Positions 9,108-17,642 of a stretch of 64,000 nt of DNA are shown in pieces. The stretch lies in assembly GCF_028613635.1 (NCBI RefSeq), contig NZ_JAQRMY010000003.1, forward strand, positions 198,787-262,786, read 5' to 3'. Numbering within the stretch: position 1 is the stretch's first letter; each line of letters starts with the position of its first letter. The notes below the pieces were generated by a model, which saw only the letters and a list, made by a program, of their open reading frames with translations, did not search any database and had not been told where the DNA came from. A program made the position numbers and the translations under genes. Source of the DNA: Devosia sp. ZB163 (GTDB lineage: Bacteria > Pseudomonadota > Alphaproteobacteria > Rhizobiales > Devosiaceae).

Positions 9108-10934
9108 GTGAGAAGCCAGCTCCCCCGCGCCCCCGAAGCCCAGGCACAGAAGGGCCATAACGAGCTCGGCGAACTGCCGGTCTGGAATCTCGACGACCTC
9201 TATCCCGGCAACGACTCGCCCCAACTCAAGGCCGATCTCGAGGCCGCCAAGAAGGAGGCCAAGTCGTTCGAGGCCGACTACAAGGGCAAGCTCGAGGACC
9301 TCGCCAAGTCAGGCCAGCTGGTTGCGGCGATCAAGCGCTACGAAGCGCTCAGCGACCTGACCGGCAAGCTCGGCTCCTACGCTTTCCTCCAATATGTCCG
9401 GAACACGCAGGATCCCGAGAAGGTCAAGTTCCTCGGCGACCTCAGCCAGGCGCTGACGGACCTCTCCACCGGGCTCATCTTCTTCGGCCTCGAGCTCAAC
9501 CGCATCGACGAGGGTGTCCTCGAGACGGCCCTCGCCGGAGATGCCGAGCTCGGCCGCTACCGGCCGTGGTTCACCGAACTCAGGAAGGCCAAGCCCTACC
9601 AGCTCGAGGATCGCATCGAGGAGCTGTTCCACGAGAAGTCGGTCACCGGCGCCTCGGCCTGGAACCGGCTGTTCGACGAGACCATGGCCAGCCTCAAGTT
9701 CGACGTGGACGGCGAGGAGCTGAACCTCGAGTCGACGCTCAACTACATGTCGGACAAGAATGAGCAGAAGCGCGAAGCCGCCTTCCGCGGCATCTCGACG
9801 ACGCTGCACGGCAACGAGCGCCTGTTCACGCACATCACCAACGTGCTGGCCAAGGACAAGGAGATCGCCGACCGCTGGCACGGCTTCCAGGATATCGCCG
9901 ACAGCCGCCACCTCGAGAACTCGGTCGAGCGCGAGGTCGTCGATGCGCTGCAGACGGCCGTGCGCGCCGCCTATCCGCGGCTCAGCCACCGCTACTACAA
10001 GATGAAGGCCAAGTGGTTCGGGAAGGACCAGCTCAACGCCTGGGACCGCAACGCGCCGCTGCCGACCTCGGATGATCGCGTCTACGACTGGCAGAGCGCA
10101 AAGGACACGGTGCTCGAAGCCTATGGCGCGTTCTCACCCGCACTGGTCGAGATCGCCGAGCCGTTCTTCGCCAAGGGCTGGATCGATGCGCCGACCAAGG
10201 ACGGCAAGTCGCCGGGCGCCTTCGCGCATCCGACCGTCCCGTCGGCGCATCCGTACCTGATGCTCAACTACCTGGGCAAAGCGCGGGACGTGATGACCCT
10301 CGCCCATGAGCTAGGCCACGGCGTGCACCAGGTGCTGGCCGGCCCGCAGGGCGCGCTGATGGCGCCGACGCCGCTGACGCTCGCCGAGACCGCCTCGGTC
10401 TTCGGCGAGATGCTCGCCTTCCGCTCGATGCTGGCCAAGACCACCGACCCCAGGCAGCGCTTCGCCATGCTCTCGAGCAAGGTCGAGGACATGCTGAACA
10501 CCGTGGTGCGGCAGATCGCGTTCTACACCTTCGAGCGCGAGGTCCACACCAAGCGCAAGGAAGGCGAACTGACCACGGCCGATCTCAACAAGATCTGGCT
10601 CGATATCGGCGCCGAGAGCCTGGGGCCGGGGATCAAGCTCAACGACGGCTACGACATCTTCTGGGCCTACATCCCGCACTTCATCCACTCGCCGTTCTAC
10701 GTCTATGCCTATGCCTTCGGCGATTGCCTCGTGAACTCGCTCTACGCCCAGTACGAGAAGTCGAGCGAGGGCTTTGCCGAGCGCTATTTCGAGCTGCTCA
10801 AGGCCGGCGGGTCCAAGCACCACTCGGAACTTCTGGCGCCGTTCGGACTGGATGCTCGCGATCCGAAGTTCTGGGACCTGGGGCTCGGGATGATCGAGCG
10901 GCTCATCAACGAGCTGGAAGCGACGCAGCCGTGA
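9108..10934 (+). CDS. M3-family oligoendopeptidase (PepF-like)
   Basis: Cytoplasmic zinc metallopeptidase of 608 residues expected to cut short peptides. The HELGH zinc motif is at residues 400-404, and the preceding LNYLGKARDVMTLA block and later GYDIFWAYIPHF block are typical of the PepF/M3B clade. GTG at 9108 is preferred to the longer GTG at 9099, because the near-perfect anti-16S match GAGGTGATC (9096-9104) then sits just before the start; using 9099 would put the ribosome site inside the gene. The gene stands alone. A weak GC hairpin without a T-run follows its stop at about 10956-10979. Confidence 0.94.
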   Translation: MRSQLPRAPEAQAQKGHNELGELPVWNLDDLYPGNDSPQLKADLEAAKKEAKSFEADYKGKLEDLAKSGQLVAAIKRYEALSDLTGKLGSYAFLQYVRNTQDPEKVKFLGDLSQALTDLSTGLIFFGLELNRIDEGVLETALAGDAELGRYRPWFTELRKAKPYQLEDRIEELFHEKSVTGASAWNRLFDETMASLKFDVDGEELNLESTLNYMSDKNEQKREAAFRGISTTLHGNERLFTHITNVLAKDKEIADRWHGFQDIADSRHLENSVEREVVDALQTAVRAAYPRLSHRYYKMKAKWFGKDQLNAWDRNAPLPTSDDRVYDWQSAKDTVLEAYGAFSPALVEIAEPFFAKGWIDAPTKDGKSPGAFAHPTVPSAHPYLMLNYLGKARDVMTLAHELGHGVHQVLAGPQGALMAPTPLTLAETASVFGEMLAFRSMLAKTTDPRQRFAMLSSKVEDMLNTVVRQIAFYTFEREVHTKRKEGELTTADLNKIWLDIGAESLGPGIKLNDGYDIFWAYIPHFIHSPFYVYAYAFGDCLVNSLYAQYEKSSEGFAERYFELLKAGGSKHHSELLAPFGLDARDPKFWDLGLGMIERLINELEATQP

Positions 10935-11093
10935 GACTTGCGTCGGAGTGACCTTCCGCCGCGCGTCCTTGTGCGGCGGATATGAGCGAAGTAAGAGAGT
11001 GCCCGAGGGCCGCTCCGATATTCGGCGCATCGCGCTGGTCGCGCCGGATCGGGGCCGCCGAGAACCATTCGACGATATTGGACTGAGGACCAG

Positions 11094-11339
11094 ATGGCCA
11101 AGAAACCAGCCACCGCGCACGCCGACGAGATTCCCCCCGCCATGGATTATGCCCAGCACGAGGGGACCTACCGCGGCTTCATCGAGTTCGTGAAGTGGTC
11201 GATCGTGGCGATGGTGCTGACCGTGCTGTCGCTCTATGCGTTCATCGAAGGGCACGCGCCCATCATCGGCACGCTGCTGCTGCTGGCCATTCCGGTCCTG
11301 ATCATCGGGGCCGTGGTCCTGAGGTCCCGCCGCACCTGA
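11094..11339 (+). CDS. aa3-type cytochrome c oxidase subunit IV
   Basis: A small 81-residue protein with an Ala/Lys-rich N-terminus, the family block MDYAQHEGTYRGFIEFVKWS and two hydrophobic segments (about 36-52 and 57-74). This matches bacterial aa3-type oxidase subunit IV (PF07835), an accessory subunit of the respiratory terminal oxidase in the inner membrane. The main oxidase genes are not in this window; separate location near the transhydrogenase operon is common in related genomes. The start is ATG 11094, with an upstream GGACTGAGGACC region supplying a modest ribosome site. Confidence 0.85.
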   Translation: MAKKPATAHADEIPPAMDYAQHEGTYRGFIEFVKWSIVAMVLTVLSLYAFIEGHAPIIGTLLLLAIPVLIIGAVVLRSRRT

Positions 11340-11400
11340 CGGCTGGACCATTGCAGGCAGTGGTCGGCACGGCCGACTGACGGGGGCTTCGGAGACGTTC

Positions 11401-12726
11401 ATGAAGATTGCAGTGTTGCGGGAACGCTCCGAGGGCGAAACCCGGGTCGCGGCGACGCCGGAAACCGTCGCCAAGCTGATCGGACTCGGCGCCGAAGTTG
11501 CGGTCGAGGCAGGGGCAGGGGAGTTCGCGCGCCTGCCTGACGCCGACTATGCGACCGCTGGCGCCTTGGTGGGCAATGCCGCGGCGACGATCAAGGGTGC
11601 CGACATCGTCCTTGCGGTACGTCGCCCGCTGGCCAGGGACATCGCCGGTGCTGCCGAAGGCGCGCTGGTGATCGGCACGATGGATCCCTACGGCAACGAA
11701 GGCGAGATCGCGAGCCTCGCCAAGGCCGGCGTTACCGCCGTCGCCATGGAGTTCATGCCGCGCATCACGCGTGCGCAGGTGATGGACGTGCTGTCGAGCC
11801 AGGCCAACCTCGCCGGCTACCAGGCCGTCATCGACGCGGCTGGCGCGTTCGATCGCGCCATGCCGATGATGATGACGGCGGCCGGCACGGTGCGTCCGGC
11901 GAAGGTGTTCGTCATGGGCGCCGGCGTCGCCGGCCTCCAGGCCATCGCCACCGCCAAGCGCCTCGGCGCGGTGGTCACCGCCACCGACGTGCGCGCCGCC
12001 GCTGCCGAGCAGGTGGCGTCACTGGGCGGCAAGTTCATCATGACCGACGCGCTCAAGGATGCGTCGGGCACCGGCGGCTATGCCCGCGAGCTCACCAAGG
12101 AAGAGCAGGCGGCGCAGGCCGAACTCGTCGCCGGCCATATCGCCAAGCAGGATATCGTCATCACCACGGCGCTGATCCCGGGCCGGCCGGCGCCCAAGCT
12201 CGTCAGCGCGGCCATGGTCGCCTCGATGGCGCCGGGCTCGGTGATCGTCGACCTCGCGGCCGAGCGCGGCGGCAATGTCGAGCTGACCCAGCCGGGCAGC
12301 GTGGTCACCACCGCCAATGGTGTTACCATCATCGGCTACCTCAACGTGCCGGGCCGCCTCGCCACGTCGGCGAGCCAACTCTATGCCCGCAACCTCTTCG
12401 CCTTCCTCGAGACGCTGATCGACAAGAAGGAAAAGAAGCTCGCGGTGAACTGGGACGACGAGCTGGTGAAGGCGACCGTCCTCACCCGTGGCGGCGCCGT
12501 CGTTCACCCCAACATCAAGGTCGAGGCGGCTGCTGCAGCCCCAGCCGCGGCAAAGAAGCCCGCTCCGGCCAAGGCCGAGACGGCTGCTGCGCCTGCCAAG
12601 GCGGCTCCCGCCAAGAAGCCGGCGGCCAAGAGGCCTGCCGCCAAGGCTGCTGCGGCCGACCAGCCCGCGGCTCCCGCCGCCAAGGCTCCGTCCAAGAAGG
12701 CCGCTACCGCCAAGGGGAAGAAGTAA
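11401..12726 (+). CDS. pntAA: NAD(P) transhydrogenase subunit alpha-1, with histone-H1-like tail
   Basis: Soluble NAD(H)-binding domain I of the proton-translocating transhydrogenase, which transfers hydride from NADH to NADP+ using the proton gradient. The Rossmann motif GAGVAG is at residues 173-178 and TDVRAAA follows at 195-201. The conserved part ends near residue 374. It is followed by an Ala/Lys/Pro-rich tail of about 65 residues (repeats such as PAKKPAAKRPAAK) resembling a histone H1 tail and absent from the textbook enzyme. The stop abuts the pntAB start with no gap, so the three pnt genes form an operon. The split alpha-1/alpha-2/beta arrangement is typical of alphaproteobacteria. 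Confidence 0.95.
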   Translation: MKIAVLRERSEGETRVAATPETVAKLIGLGAEVAVEAGAGEFARLPDADYATAGALVGNAAATIKGADIVLAVRRPLARDIAGAAEGALVIGTMDPYGNEGEIASLAKAGVTAVAMEFMPRITRAQVMDVLSSQANLAGYQAVIDAAGAFDRAMPMMMTAAGTVRPAKVFVMGAGVAGLQAIATAKRLGAVVTATDVRAAAAEQVASLGGKFIMTDALKDASGTGGYARELTKEEQAAQAELVAGHIAKQDIVITTALIPGRPAPKLVSAAMVASMAPGSVIVDLAAERGGNVELTQPGSVVTTANGVTIIGYLNVPGRLATSASQLYARNLFAFLETLIDKKEKKLAVNWDDELVKATVLTRGGAVVHPNIKVEAAAAAPAAAKKPAPAKAETAAAPAKAAPAKKPAAKRPAAKAAAADQPAAPAAKAPSKKAATAKGKK

Positions 12727-13116
12727 ATGGAACAGACCGCTGCACATGCGGACGCCATTGCGGACATGGCGAGCGCCGCCACGGGCGGTGCGATCGACCC
12801 GTTCGTCTTCCGCCTCTCGATCTTCGTGCTCGCGATCTTCGTCGGCTACTACGTCGTCTGGAGCGTGACGCCGGCCCTGCATACGCCGCTCATGTCGGTG
12901 ACCAACGCCATCTCGTCGGTGATCGTGGTCGGCGCGCTGCTTGCCGTGGGCGTGCCGCTCGCGGCCGACAGCAACTGGGTGAGCAAGCTGTTCGGCTTCC
13001 TCGCGCTGGTCCTGGCCAGCGTCAACATCTTCGGCGGCTTCCTCGTCACCCAGCGCATGCTGGCGATGTACAAGAAGAAGGAAACCCCGACCAAGCCTGC
13101 GGCCGGGGGCCACTAA
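12727..13116 (+). CDS. pntAB: NAD(P) transhydrogenase subunit alpha-2 (membrane)
   Basis: A 129-residue membrane subunit carrying the first part of transhydrogenase domain II. It has three hydrophobic helices (about residues 26-46, 57-77 and 84-106), with the conserved [15 protein letters not shown] block between them that is highly typical of the proton-channel region. It begins directly after the pntAA stop and its own stop abuts pntB, indicating translational coupling. It assembles with pntAA and pntB products in the inner membrane. Confidence 0.96.
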   Translation: MEQTAAHADAIADMASAATGGAIDPFVFRLSIFVLAIFVGYYVVWSVTPALHTPLMSVTNAISSVIVVGALLAVGVPLAADSNWVSKLFGFLALVLASVNIFGGFLVTQRMLAMYKKKETPTKPAAGGH

Positions 13117-14526
13117 ATGCTGTTCGACGCCAATATCGCGGCCGTTTTCTACCTCGTTTCCGGCGTGCTGTTCGTTCTGGCCCTGCGCGGACTTTCGAGT
13201 CCGGCAACGGCCCGCCAGGGCAACGTGTTCGGCATGGTCGGCATGGCCATCGCCATCGTCACGACGCTGCTCGTCGCCGGCATCCGTGACTGGGAGAGCT
13301 GGGCGCTCATCATCGGTGGCCTCGGGCTCGGCGGCGTCTTCGGCGCGGTCGTCGCGCGCAAGGTGAAGATGACCGACATGCCGCAGCTCGTCGCGGCGTT
13401 CCACTCGCTGGTCGGCCTTGCCGCCGTGCTGGTCGCCGCTGCTGCGCTCTATGCGCCCGAGGCATTCGGCATCGGCACGCCCGGGCACATCCACGTCCAG
13501 GCCATTGTCGAGATGAGCATCGGCGTCGCCATCGGCGCCTTCACCTTCACCGGTTCGGTGATCGCCTTCGCCAAGCTCAACGGCAACATGAGCGGCAAGC
13601 CGATCCTGCTCCCGGCGCGCCATCTCATCCACATTGCGCTGGGCGTGCTGCTCCTCGTCCTGATCTGGCTCTTTGCCGCCACTGTCGATCCGCTGTGGTT
13701 CTGGGCCATCACCATCGTGGCGCTGGTGCTGGGCGGCCTGATGATCATCCCGATCGGCGGCGCCGACATGCCGGTGGTCGTCTCCATGCTCAACTCCTAT
13801 TCGGGCTGGGCGGCGGCAGGCATCGGCTTCACCGTGGGCAACACGGCGCTGATCATCACCGGTGCGCTGGTGGGCTCGTCGGGCGCCATCCTCAGCTACA
13901 TCATGTGCAAGGCGATGAACCGCAGCTTCATCTCCGTGATCCTCGGCGGCTTCGGCGGCGACGCCGCTGCCGGTGGCTCGGGCGAAGAAGAGACGCGTCC
14001 GGTCAAGCAGGGCTCGTCCGACGACGCGGCCTTCATGATGAAGAACGCCGGCAAGGTCATTATCGTGCCGGGCTACGGCATGGCCGTGGCCCAGGCCCAG
14101 CACGCGCTGCGCGAGATGAGCGACCTGCTCAAGGCCGAGGGCGTGGAAGTGAAATACGCCATCCACCCCGTCGCCGGCCGTATGCCGGGCCACATGAACG
14201 TGCTGCTCGCCGAAGCGAACGTGCCCTATGACGAGGTGTTCGAACTCGAGGACATCAACTCCGAGTTCTCGCAGGCCGACGTCGCCTTCGTCATCGGCGC
14301 CAACGACGTGACCAACCCGGCGGCCAAGACCGACAAGACCTCGCCGATCTACGGCATGCCGGTCCTCAACGTCGAGGACGCAGGCACGGTGCTGTTCATC
14401 AAGCGCGGCATGGCGGCGGGTTATGCCGGCGTCCAGAACGAGCTGTTCTTCCGCGACAATACGATGATGCTGTTCGGCGACGCCAAGAAGGTCACCGAGG
14501 ACATCGTCAAGGCGCTGGGGCACTGA
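13117..14526 (+). CDS. pntB: NAD(P) transhydrogenase subunit beta
   Basis: The 469-residue beta subunit has eight to nine membrane helices in the N-terminal 260 residues (proton channel) and a C-terminal NADP(H)-binding domain III (about 290-469) with VIIVPGYGMAVAQAQ, HPVAGRMPGHMNVLLAEA and FVIGANDVTNPAA. These blocks define the NADP site. The linker residues DAAAGGSGEEETRP separate the two parts. As the last gene of the operon it completes the enzyme that supplies NADPH for biosynthesis and redox defence. A LysE gene follows after 15 bases, so transcription may continue. Confidence 0.97.
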   Translation: MLFDANIAAVFYLVSGVLFVLALRGLSSPATARQGNVFGMVGMAIAIVTTLLVAGIRDWESWALIIGGLGLGGVFGAVVARKVKMTDMPQLVAAFHSLVGLAAVLVAAAALYAPEAFGIGTPGHIHVQAIVEMSIGVAIGAFTFTGSVIAFAKLNGNMSGKPILLPARHLIHIALGVLLLVLIWLFAATVDPLWFWAITIVALVLGGLMIIPIGGADMPVVVSMLNSYSGWAAAGIGFTVGNTALIITGALVGSSGAILSYIMCKAMNRSFISVILGGFGGDAAAGGSGEEETRPVKQGSSDDAAFMMKNAGKVIIVPGYGMAVAQAQHALREMSDLLKAEGVEVKYAIHPVAGRMPGHMNVLLAEANVPYDEVFELEDINSEFSQADVAFVIGANDVTNPAAKTDKTSPIYGMPVLNVEDAGTVLFIKRGMAAGYAGVQNELFFRDNTMMLFGDAKKVTEDIVKALGH

Positions 14527-14541
14527 TCCGGGAGGGCAGGG

Positions 14542-15162
14542 ATGCTGGAAGCGCTCCTGCCCTTCATCCTCACCAGCTTTGCCATGGAGCTGACGCCGGG
14601 CCCCAACATGGGGTACCTGACCGTGCTGAGCCTCGACCGGGGCCGCAAGGCGGGCCTCGCAGCCGCCGCGGGCGTAGCACTGGGGCTGCTGATCCTCGGC
14701 CTCGCCGCAGGCTTTGGCCTTGGCACCATCATCAGCGAGACGCGCTGGCTCTACGAGGCGCTCCGCTGGGGCGGGGTCGCCTATCTCGTCTGGCTCGCCT
14801 GGGATTGCTACCGGGAATCGCGCCGGCCGCTCGATGTCAGCGACACCGAGCGCAACCTCTCGGGCTATTTCGGCCGAGGCCTGCTGACCAACCTGCTCAA
14901 CCCCAAGGCCGCGGTGTTCTACATCGCGGTGATGCCGAACTTCGTCGTCGTGGACCAGCCGACAGCGCCGCAGGCGCTCATCCTCACGCTGACCTATGTC
15001 GGAGTGTCGACGATCGTCCACCTGGGCATCGTCCTCCTCGCCAGCACGCTCCAGCCGCTCCTCGCATCGGACCGGACCAGGCGCGTCGCCGGCATCGTGT
15101 TCGCAGTGCTCCTCGTGTTCATCGCCATCTGGCTGGCGATAACGACGCATCGCGTGTGGTAG
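14542..15162 (+). CDS. LysE/RhtB-family amino-acid exporter
   Basis: A 206-residue inner-membrane protein with about six hydrophobic segments. The N-terminal PGPNMGYLTVLSLDRGRKAGLAAAAG is the LysE/RhtB signature, with NLLNPKAAVFYIAVMPNF in the middle. Members export amino acids such as lysine, homoserine or threonine; the substrate cannot be read from sequence. A strong GGGAGGG ribosome site precedes ATG 14542. It lies 15 bases after pntB and may be cotranscribed, though function does not obviously link them. Confidence 0.9.
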   Translation: MLEALLPFILTSFAMELTPGPNMGYLTVLSLDRGRKAGLAAAAGVALGLLILGLAAGFGLGTIISETRWLYEALRWGGVAYLVWLAWDCYRESRRPLDVSDTERNLSGYFGRGLLTNLLNPKAAVFYIAVMPNFVVVDQPTAPQALILTLTYVGVSTIVHLGIVLLASTLQPLLASDRTRRVAGIVFAVLLVFIAIWLAITTHRVW

Positions 15163-15315
15163 CCGTGTTCGCCGCATAGCGCGCCGCTCCGGCTTGTCCC
15201 GGTGATCCGCCCAGCGTCCCCTGGGGCAAAGGCCCTCCTCGCGAGGGGCTATGCCGATCCCACCCAACTGTGAAATGCTCCGGCCGTTGGCCCACCTTGG
15301 GGAATGGGGGCGGAT

Positions 15316-16899
15316 ATGACTGCAGCGAGCAGGATCAAGCGGCAGGCGGTTGTCGTCGTCCATGGTCAGGGCCAGCAGCGCCCGATGGGCACCATCCGCG
15401 ATTTCGTCGAGGTGCTATGGACGGCCAATCCGGATGTGAAGCCGGATCCGCCTTATGGCCACGACACCTGGATCGTCCCGGACGAGAAGAGCGGGCTGCA
15501 CGAGATGCAGCGCATCACTACGCCGCCGCACGGCGGGCGGCGCACCGACTTCTACGAGCTCTACTACGCCGACCTCCTGGCCGATACGCCCGTCCGCAAC
15601 CTCTGGCGCTGGCTCGAGCGCCTGTTCTGGATCAGCCCGCTCGAGGTGCCCGCACGCATGCGCCGCCCGTGGCGGGCCTTCTGGTTCGCCAGCCTCTTCG
15701 CCATGCTGCTCGCCGCCTGGGTGGTCCTCGATGTCCCCCAGCTCCTCCACACCAACTGGATGCAGCCGTTCGAGGCAGGCAACCGGCTCGAAGTCGTGAT
15801 CGGGGTGGCGATCATCGCCATTTCGCTGATGGTGCTGATCGTGCCGCAGATCTTCCCGTCCACCGTTCAGGCCAAGACCATCTCGCGCTGGGCCGTTGTC
15901 GGCGCCGTGTTCATCGGCCTCAGCCTCATCTCCTGGCACTCACCGGTTATCATCGCCGCGGCGGCGCTTGGGCTCATCGTCTATGTCGGGGTCACGACGC
16001 TGCTGCCGCTCTTCGGCGATGCGGCGAGCTACCTCAGCGCGCAGACCGAGACGGTGCGCAGCCGGCAGGCCATCCGCGAGCGCGGGCTGGCTCTGCTCAA
16101 GGCCCTGCACAACGACCCCGAGTGCGAACGCATCGTCATCGTCGCCCATTCGCTCGGCACCGTCGTCGCCTACGATCTGCTGCAACTGCTCTGGCACAGC
16201 GTGGGGCCGACCAAGAACAACTCACCGGACGCAAACGCCGCGAAGGCGCTGAAGGCCGTGCAGGACTTCGCCAAGGCCCCCAAGCCGGGCTGGGCCGATG
16301 GTGGCGTCGCCGTCTACCAGGACCGGCAGTGGAAGGCGTTCCTCGCGCTCAGCCGGCAGCCGCCGGTTACCCCCGAGGATGGCGGGCCGACCAGGCGCGG
16401 CTGGAAGGTCAGCGACTTCGTCTCGCTGGGTTCGCCCCTCGCCAACGCCTCGTTCCTCGTCACCGAGGGAAGCGCCGACTTCGCCAAGATGAAGACCGAG
16501 CGCGTGCTGCCCATCTCGCCACCCGAGCCGCGCGGCAAGGAGGAGGGCTTCCTCTACAAGGACGACGGACACTGGGTCACCCACCACGCCGCCGTCTTCA
16601 GCACCGTGCGCTGGACCAATATCTACGACGAGTTCGATCCCGTCTGGTTCTGGCTGGGCGATGTGATCGGCGGCGCCGTGTCCCCGGTCGGTCTCTTCGG
16701 TCCCGGCATCAAGGATGTGAAGGTCGATATCCTCGAGAACGGCCGCCGCACCTTCAGCCACAACCTCTACTGGGTCGACACCCGCGGGAAGGGCGAGACG
16801 CCGGTGGGCAGGGGGCGCTATGCGCCGCCGGTGCGCAGTGACGAGGCCGCCGACCAGATCGTCGAGCTGCGCGAGGCGGTCGGCATGGAGCGCGACTGA
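15316..16899 (+). CDS. Membrane-bound alpha/beta-hydrolase-like protein
   Basis: A protein of 527 residues not matched to a named enzyme. It opens with AVVVVHGQGQQRPMGT, an oxyanion-hole style block, and carries VAHSLGTVVAYDLL with the serine of a GxSxG-like nucleophile elbow (here AHSLG), as in lipases and esterases. Between these are about four hydrophobic segments, so the hydrolase fold is interrupted by a membrane region. Later GSPLANA and HHAAVFSTVRWTN resemble large bacterial proteins annotated only as hypothetical. ATG 15316 follows a GGGGGCGG stretch; ATG 15304 is an in-frame alternative. It is isolated between LysE and a DUF465 gene. Confidence 0.7.
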   Translation: MTAASRIKRQAVVVVHGQGQQRPMGTIRDFVEVLWTANPDVKPDPPYGHDTWIVPDEKSGLHEMQRITTPPHGGRRTDFYELYYADLLADTPVRNLWRWLERLFWISPLEVPARMRRPWRAFWFASLFAMLLAAWVVLDVPQLLHTNWMQPFEAGNRLEVVIGVAIIAISLMVLIVPQIFPSTVQAKTISRWAVVGAVFIGLSLISWHSPVIIAAAALGLIVYVGVTTLLPLFGDAASYLSAQTETVRSRQAIRERGLALLKALHNDPECERIVIVAHSLGTVVAYDLLQLLWHSVGPTKNNSPDANAAKALKAVQDFAKAPKPGWADGGVAVYQDRQWKAFLALSRQPPVTPEDGGPTRRGWKVSDFVSLGSPLANASFLVTEGSADFAKMKTERVLPISPPEPRGKEEGFLYKDDGHWVTHHAAVFSTVRWTNIYDEFDPVWFWLGDVIGGAVSPVGLFGPGIKDVKVDILENGRRTFSHNLYWVDTRGKGETPVGRGRYAPPVRSDEAADQIVELREAVGMERD

Positions 16900-16904
16900 G
16901 CCCA

Positions 16905-16936
16905 ACAAAAAAGGCCGCAGCATAAGCTGTGGCCTT
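16905..16936 (-). terminator. Intrinsic terminator of the DUF465 gene
   Basis: Inverted arms at 16911-16920 and 16927-16936 (one G-T mismatch) are flanked by an A-run at 16905-16912, which reads as a T-run on the minus strand just past the DUF465 gene that stops at 16963. It may also help separate the convergent hydrolase gene. Confidence 0.75.
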
Positions 16937-16962
16937 CCGTGAGCATTATCGATTGTGGGTTC

Positions 16963-17136
16963 TTACGACCCGTTTGCCTGCACGCGGGTCAGTTGGTCCT
17001 TGATCTCCAGCTTCTTACGCTTGAGTGCCGCGATGTAGAGGTCATCGTGGCTGGGATGGCTCATCTCGTCCTCTATTCTTCGGTCGAGTTCGCGGTGACG
17101 CCGCTCCAACGACTCGATGTGGCCTTCAGTCGTCAT
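16963..17136 (-). CDS. YdcH/DUF465 small coiled-coil protein
   Basis: A 57-residue protein beginning MTTEGHIESLERRHRELD and ending in a basic coiled coil with the family core LKRKKLEIKDQL. DUF465 proteins are short helical hairpins of unknown role. ATG 17136 is preferred to the longer frame because AAGGAG lies just upstream. A paralogue (17317-17532) is transcribed divergently from the shared 180-base intergenic region. An intrinsic terminator follows. Confidence 0.85.
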   Translation of the reverse strand: MTTEGHIESLERRHRELDRRIEDEMSHPSHDDLYIAALKRKKLEIKDQLTRVQANGS

Positions 17137-17316
17137 GACAACTCCTTCCCACTGTCTCGGACGACTCAATCGTCACAAAAAATTCACGCGCTGTCGACGT
17201 GGCAAGGGTGCAACAGTTCGCGAGAGGTGGAAAAGCAGGTGCAAATATGGGCCTTATCGGATAGTTCTCAGGGCACCGGACACCTGCATTTGAGAGGGGC
17301 CACAGGTACCGTCGCG

Positions 17317-17532
17317 ATGCTGCCGCTGACCAAGGAACAAGAAGCCGCGCTGGGCCTCGAACTGGCGGCCAAGCGCCAGGAGCACGCCGATCTCGACGCG
17401 GCGATCGCGACCCTGTCGACCTCCGGCTACAGCGACCAGATGCTGATCCAGCGGATGAAGAAGCGAAAGCTGTCGCTCAAGGATCGCATCGTCCAGCTCG
17501 AGAACATCCTGCTGCCCGACATCATCGCCTGA
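17317..17532 (+). CDS. YdcH/DUF465 small coiled-coil protein (paralogue)
   Basis: A 71-residue helical protein MLPLTKEQEAALGLELAAKR, with the family signature MKKRKLSLKDRIVQLE near the end. It is a diverged paralogue of the divergently transcribed neighbour. The start is ATG 17317; only a weak ribosome site (AGAGGGG, rather far upstream) is visible. The frame is open further upstream, but the translated extension is not family-like. Confidence 0.8.
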   Translation: MLPLTKEQEAALGLELAAKRQEHADLDAAIATLSTSGYSDQMLIQRMKKRKLSLKDRIVQLENILLPDIIA

Positions 17533-17595
17533 GCGCCCTGGCTTCGCGCCTCCGCGCGGCCCCTCCCCATTGGCGACCAGCCATGCTACAAACTG

Positions 17596-17612
17596 ACCGA
17601 CCGTTGGTCGGT
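17596..17612. promoter_or_regulatory. TetR-type operator upstream of the TetR gene
   Basis: ACCGACC (17596-17602) and GGTCGGT (17606-17612) form a perfect 7-3-7 inverted repeat 31 bases before the TetR start codon. The ACCGACC/GGTCGGT half-sites are of the kind commonly bound by TetR/AcrR proteins, so autoregulation is likely. Confidence 0.7.
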
Positions 17613-17642
17613 GTGCCGTCAGCTTGCCCCTGGGAGGCCGAG

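Noticed and set aside
10956-10979. Terminator after the M3 peptidase gene
   Set aside because: A 7-bp GC stem exists but without a T-run.
12019-15363. Very long minus-strand open frame of more than 1100 codons
   Set aside because: It lies antisense to pntAA, pntAB, pntB and lysE, is His/Arg/Asp-rich, and matches no family; a high-GC shadow.
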